The notes beneath the pieces were generated by a model. The model had not been told where the DNA came from and searched no databases. It saw only the letters and a list, made by a program, of their open reading frames with translations. A stretch of 49,498 nucleotides of DNA. Origin: Thermoleophilaceae bacterium. GTDB taxonomy: Bacteria; Actinomycetota; Thermoleophilia; Solirubrobacterales; Thermoleophilaceae. The translations under genes were made by a program, and so were the position numbers. This document shows positions 48,950 to 49,498 of this stretch, one piece after another. The stretch is from the NCBI GenBank assembly GCA_040901445.1, contig JBBDYQ010000003.1, positions 1-49,498 of the forward strand, given 5' to 3'. Within the stretch, counting starts at the first letter, position 1, and the number at the start of each line of letters is the position of its first letter.

Positions 48950-49498
48950 CTATGAGCGATGACAGTCGTTGACCATTCGGCGGCTCATGCAGGGACACGG
49001 AGCGTCATCCGGTAGCGCGGTGAGGTCGGGAAACTCATCGAGCTTTCGGCAGTAGCTTGTAGCCCGGCTGAAGATCTCAGCGACGGGTTCCTTGTCGAAC
49101 CCGAATGTCTGAGCCAGCACGCGGCAGACGAAGTAGTAACCGCCGGCGCCCTGAGCCAAGGATTCCGGCCACAGCCTGTCGGGGCCGACGCGGTTGAGAT
49201 GCACCCTGCCATCGGCGCCCACGGTGACGGTCTGCCGGTAAGCGGTGGGAGAGCTATGCAGGAGGAGGTTGTTTCGACGCTGGATGACGTCGTAGACATA
49301 GTCGAGGTAGTAGCCGGCGTCGGGTTCCTCCGACCAGCGATTCTTCACGAGCTCGAAGCAGTCCTCGAAAGACGTGCGATGCCACGGTGCCTTGAACGCC
49401 CGACCCCGCCCTCCGTAGAGTTCGATCAGTCCGCTGAGCTCTTTGGAGTTCCCCCGTTTCGGTGGACACGGGTTGGTTATGCGGCCACAGCCGCGGTT
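48950..49498 (-). CDS. Unknown protein, partial at the right edge
   Basis: The frame ending at 48950 stays open to the edge of the window, giving at least 182 residues. GTG 49348 is probably an internal Val codon, because the upstream sequence (ELYGGRGRAFKAPWHRTSFE) reads as normal protein. Visible segments: NPCPPKRGNSKEL with Cys, CFELVKNRWSEEPDAGYYLD, NNLLLHSSPTAYRQTV, GAGGYYFVCRVLAQTFGFDK, and a C-terminal CPCMS. Codon use is less GC-extreme than in the housekeeping block. It lies beyond the second att-like repeat, so it may belong to an integrated element. No family recognised. Confidence 0.6.
   Translation of the reverse strand, partial: NRGCGRITNPCPPKRGNSKELSGLIELYGGRGRAFKAPWHRTSFEDCFELVKNRWSEEPDAGYYLDYVYDVIQRRNNLLLHSSPTAYRQTVTVGADGRVHLNRVGPDRLWPESLAQGAGGYYFVCRVLAQTFGFDKEPVAEIFSRATSYCRKLDEFPDLTALPDDAPCPCMSRRMVNDCHRS

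Overview
The window is a GC-rich chromosomal segment from an actinobacterium. GTG starts are common, genes are tightly packed, and many neighbours overlap by four bases (GTGA or ATGA). The order pdxS-pdxT, yebC, ruvC-ruvA-ruvB, secDF, recJ, rel is a core actinobacterial arrangement. A LexA box of the Gram-positive/actinobacterial type sits at dinB. Together with a fused SecDF, a RelA/SpoT-type Rel and an EthA-type monooxygenase, this suggests a deep-branching class such as Thermoleophilia/Solirubrobacterales. That placement is inferred from gene content and order, without any database search.

Layout. (1) 97-1859: a SAM-I riboswitch controls a threonine-synthase-like PLP enzyme followed by a MoaD/ThiS-like sulfur-carrier protein. 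(2) 1856-8901: surface-glycan genes, comprising a GT-C-like membrane protein, a GT2 enzyme and a methyltransferase in one overlapping operon, then corA, a GT4 glycosyltransferase and a phosphomannomutase. (3) 8898-11319: an MBL hydrolase, a heptad-repeat coiled-coil protein and a diacylglycerol-kinase-like lipid kinase. (4) 11321-29768: the housekeeping block (rel, recJ, a small membrane protein, secDF, a Zn-ribbon/PAS protein, dipZ on the other strand, ruvBAC, a TetR regulator, yebC, an M29 aminopeptidase, pdxT, pdxS, an RpiR regulator). (5) 29869-35171: a secreted RTX/beta-propeller protein, asparagine synthase and a lipoprotein. (6) 35262-40698: two VOC proteins, an ECF sigma factor with a SnoaL-like tail, a frameshifted hydrolase, an EthA-like monooxygenase and SOS-controlled dinB. 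(7) 40843-49498: an accessory region with a frameshifted AAC(2')-I aminoglycoside acetyltransferase, a DUF2867 protein, a gene remnant, a methyltransferase, a quinone-oxidoreductase-like enzyme, a membrane molybdoenzyme, a small ABM-like protein, and an HxlR regulator plus berberine-bridge-type oxidase flanked by direct repeats of a tRNA-Met 3' half. A partial unknown gene runs off the right edge.

Two observations stand out. First, the riboswitch / threonine-synthase-like / carrier-protein locus looks more like a SAM-regulated, protein-thiocarboxylate route to homocysteine or a related thiol than simple threonine synthesis. The carrier ends in Gly-Gly-Ser-Arg, which would need proteolytic trimming. 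Second, many genes in all parts of the window have a TAnnnT hexamer ending 6-8 bases before the start codon. This implies that leaderless transcription is a dominant mode in this organism, and the pattern helped to choose several starts.

Three single-base frameshifts or remnants lie between 37.3 and 42.3 kb. They may reflect gene decay or sequence error.
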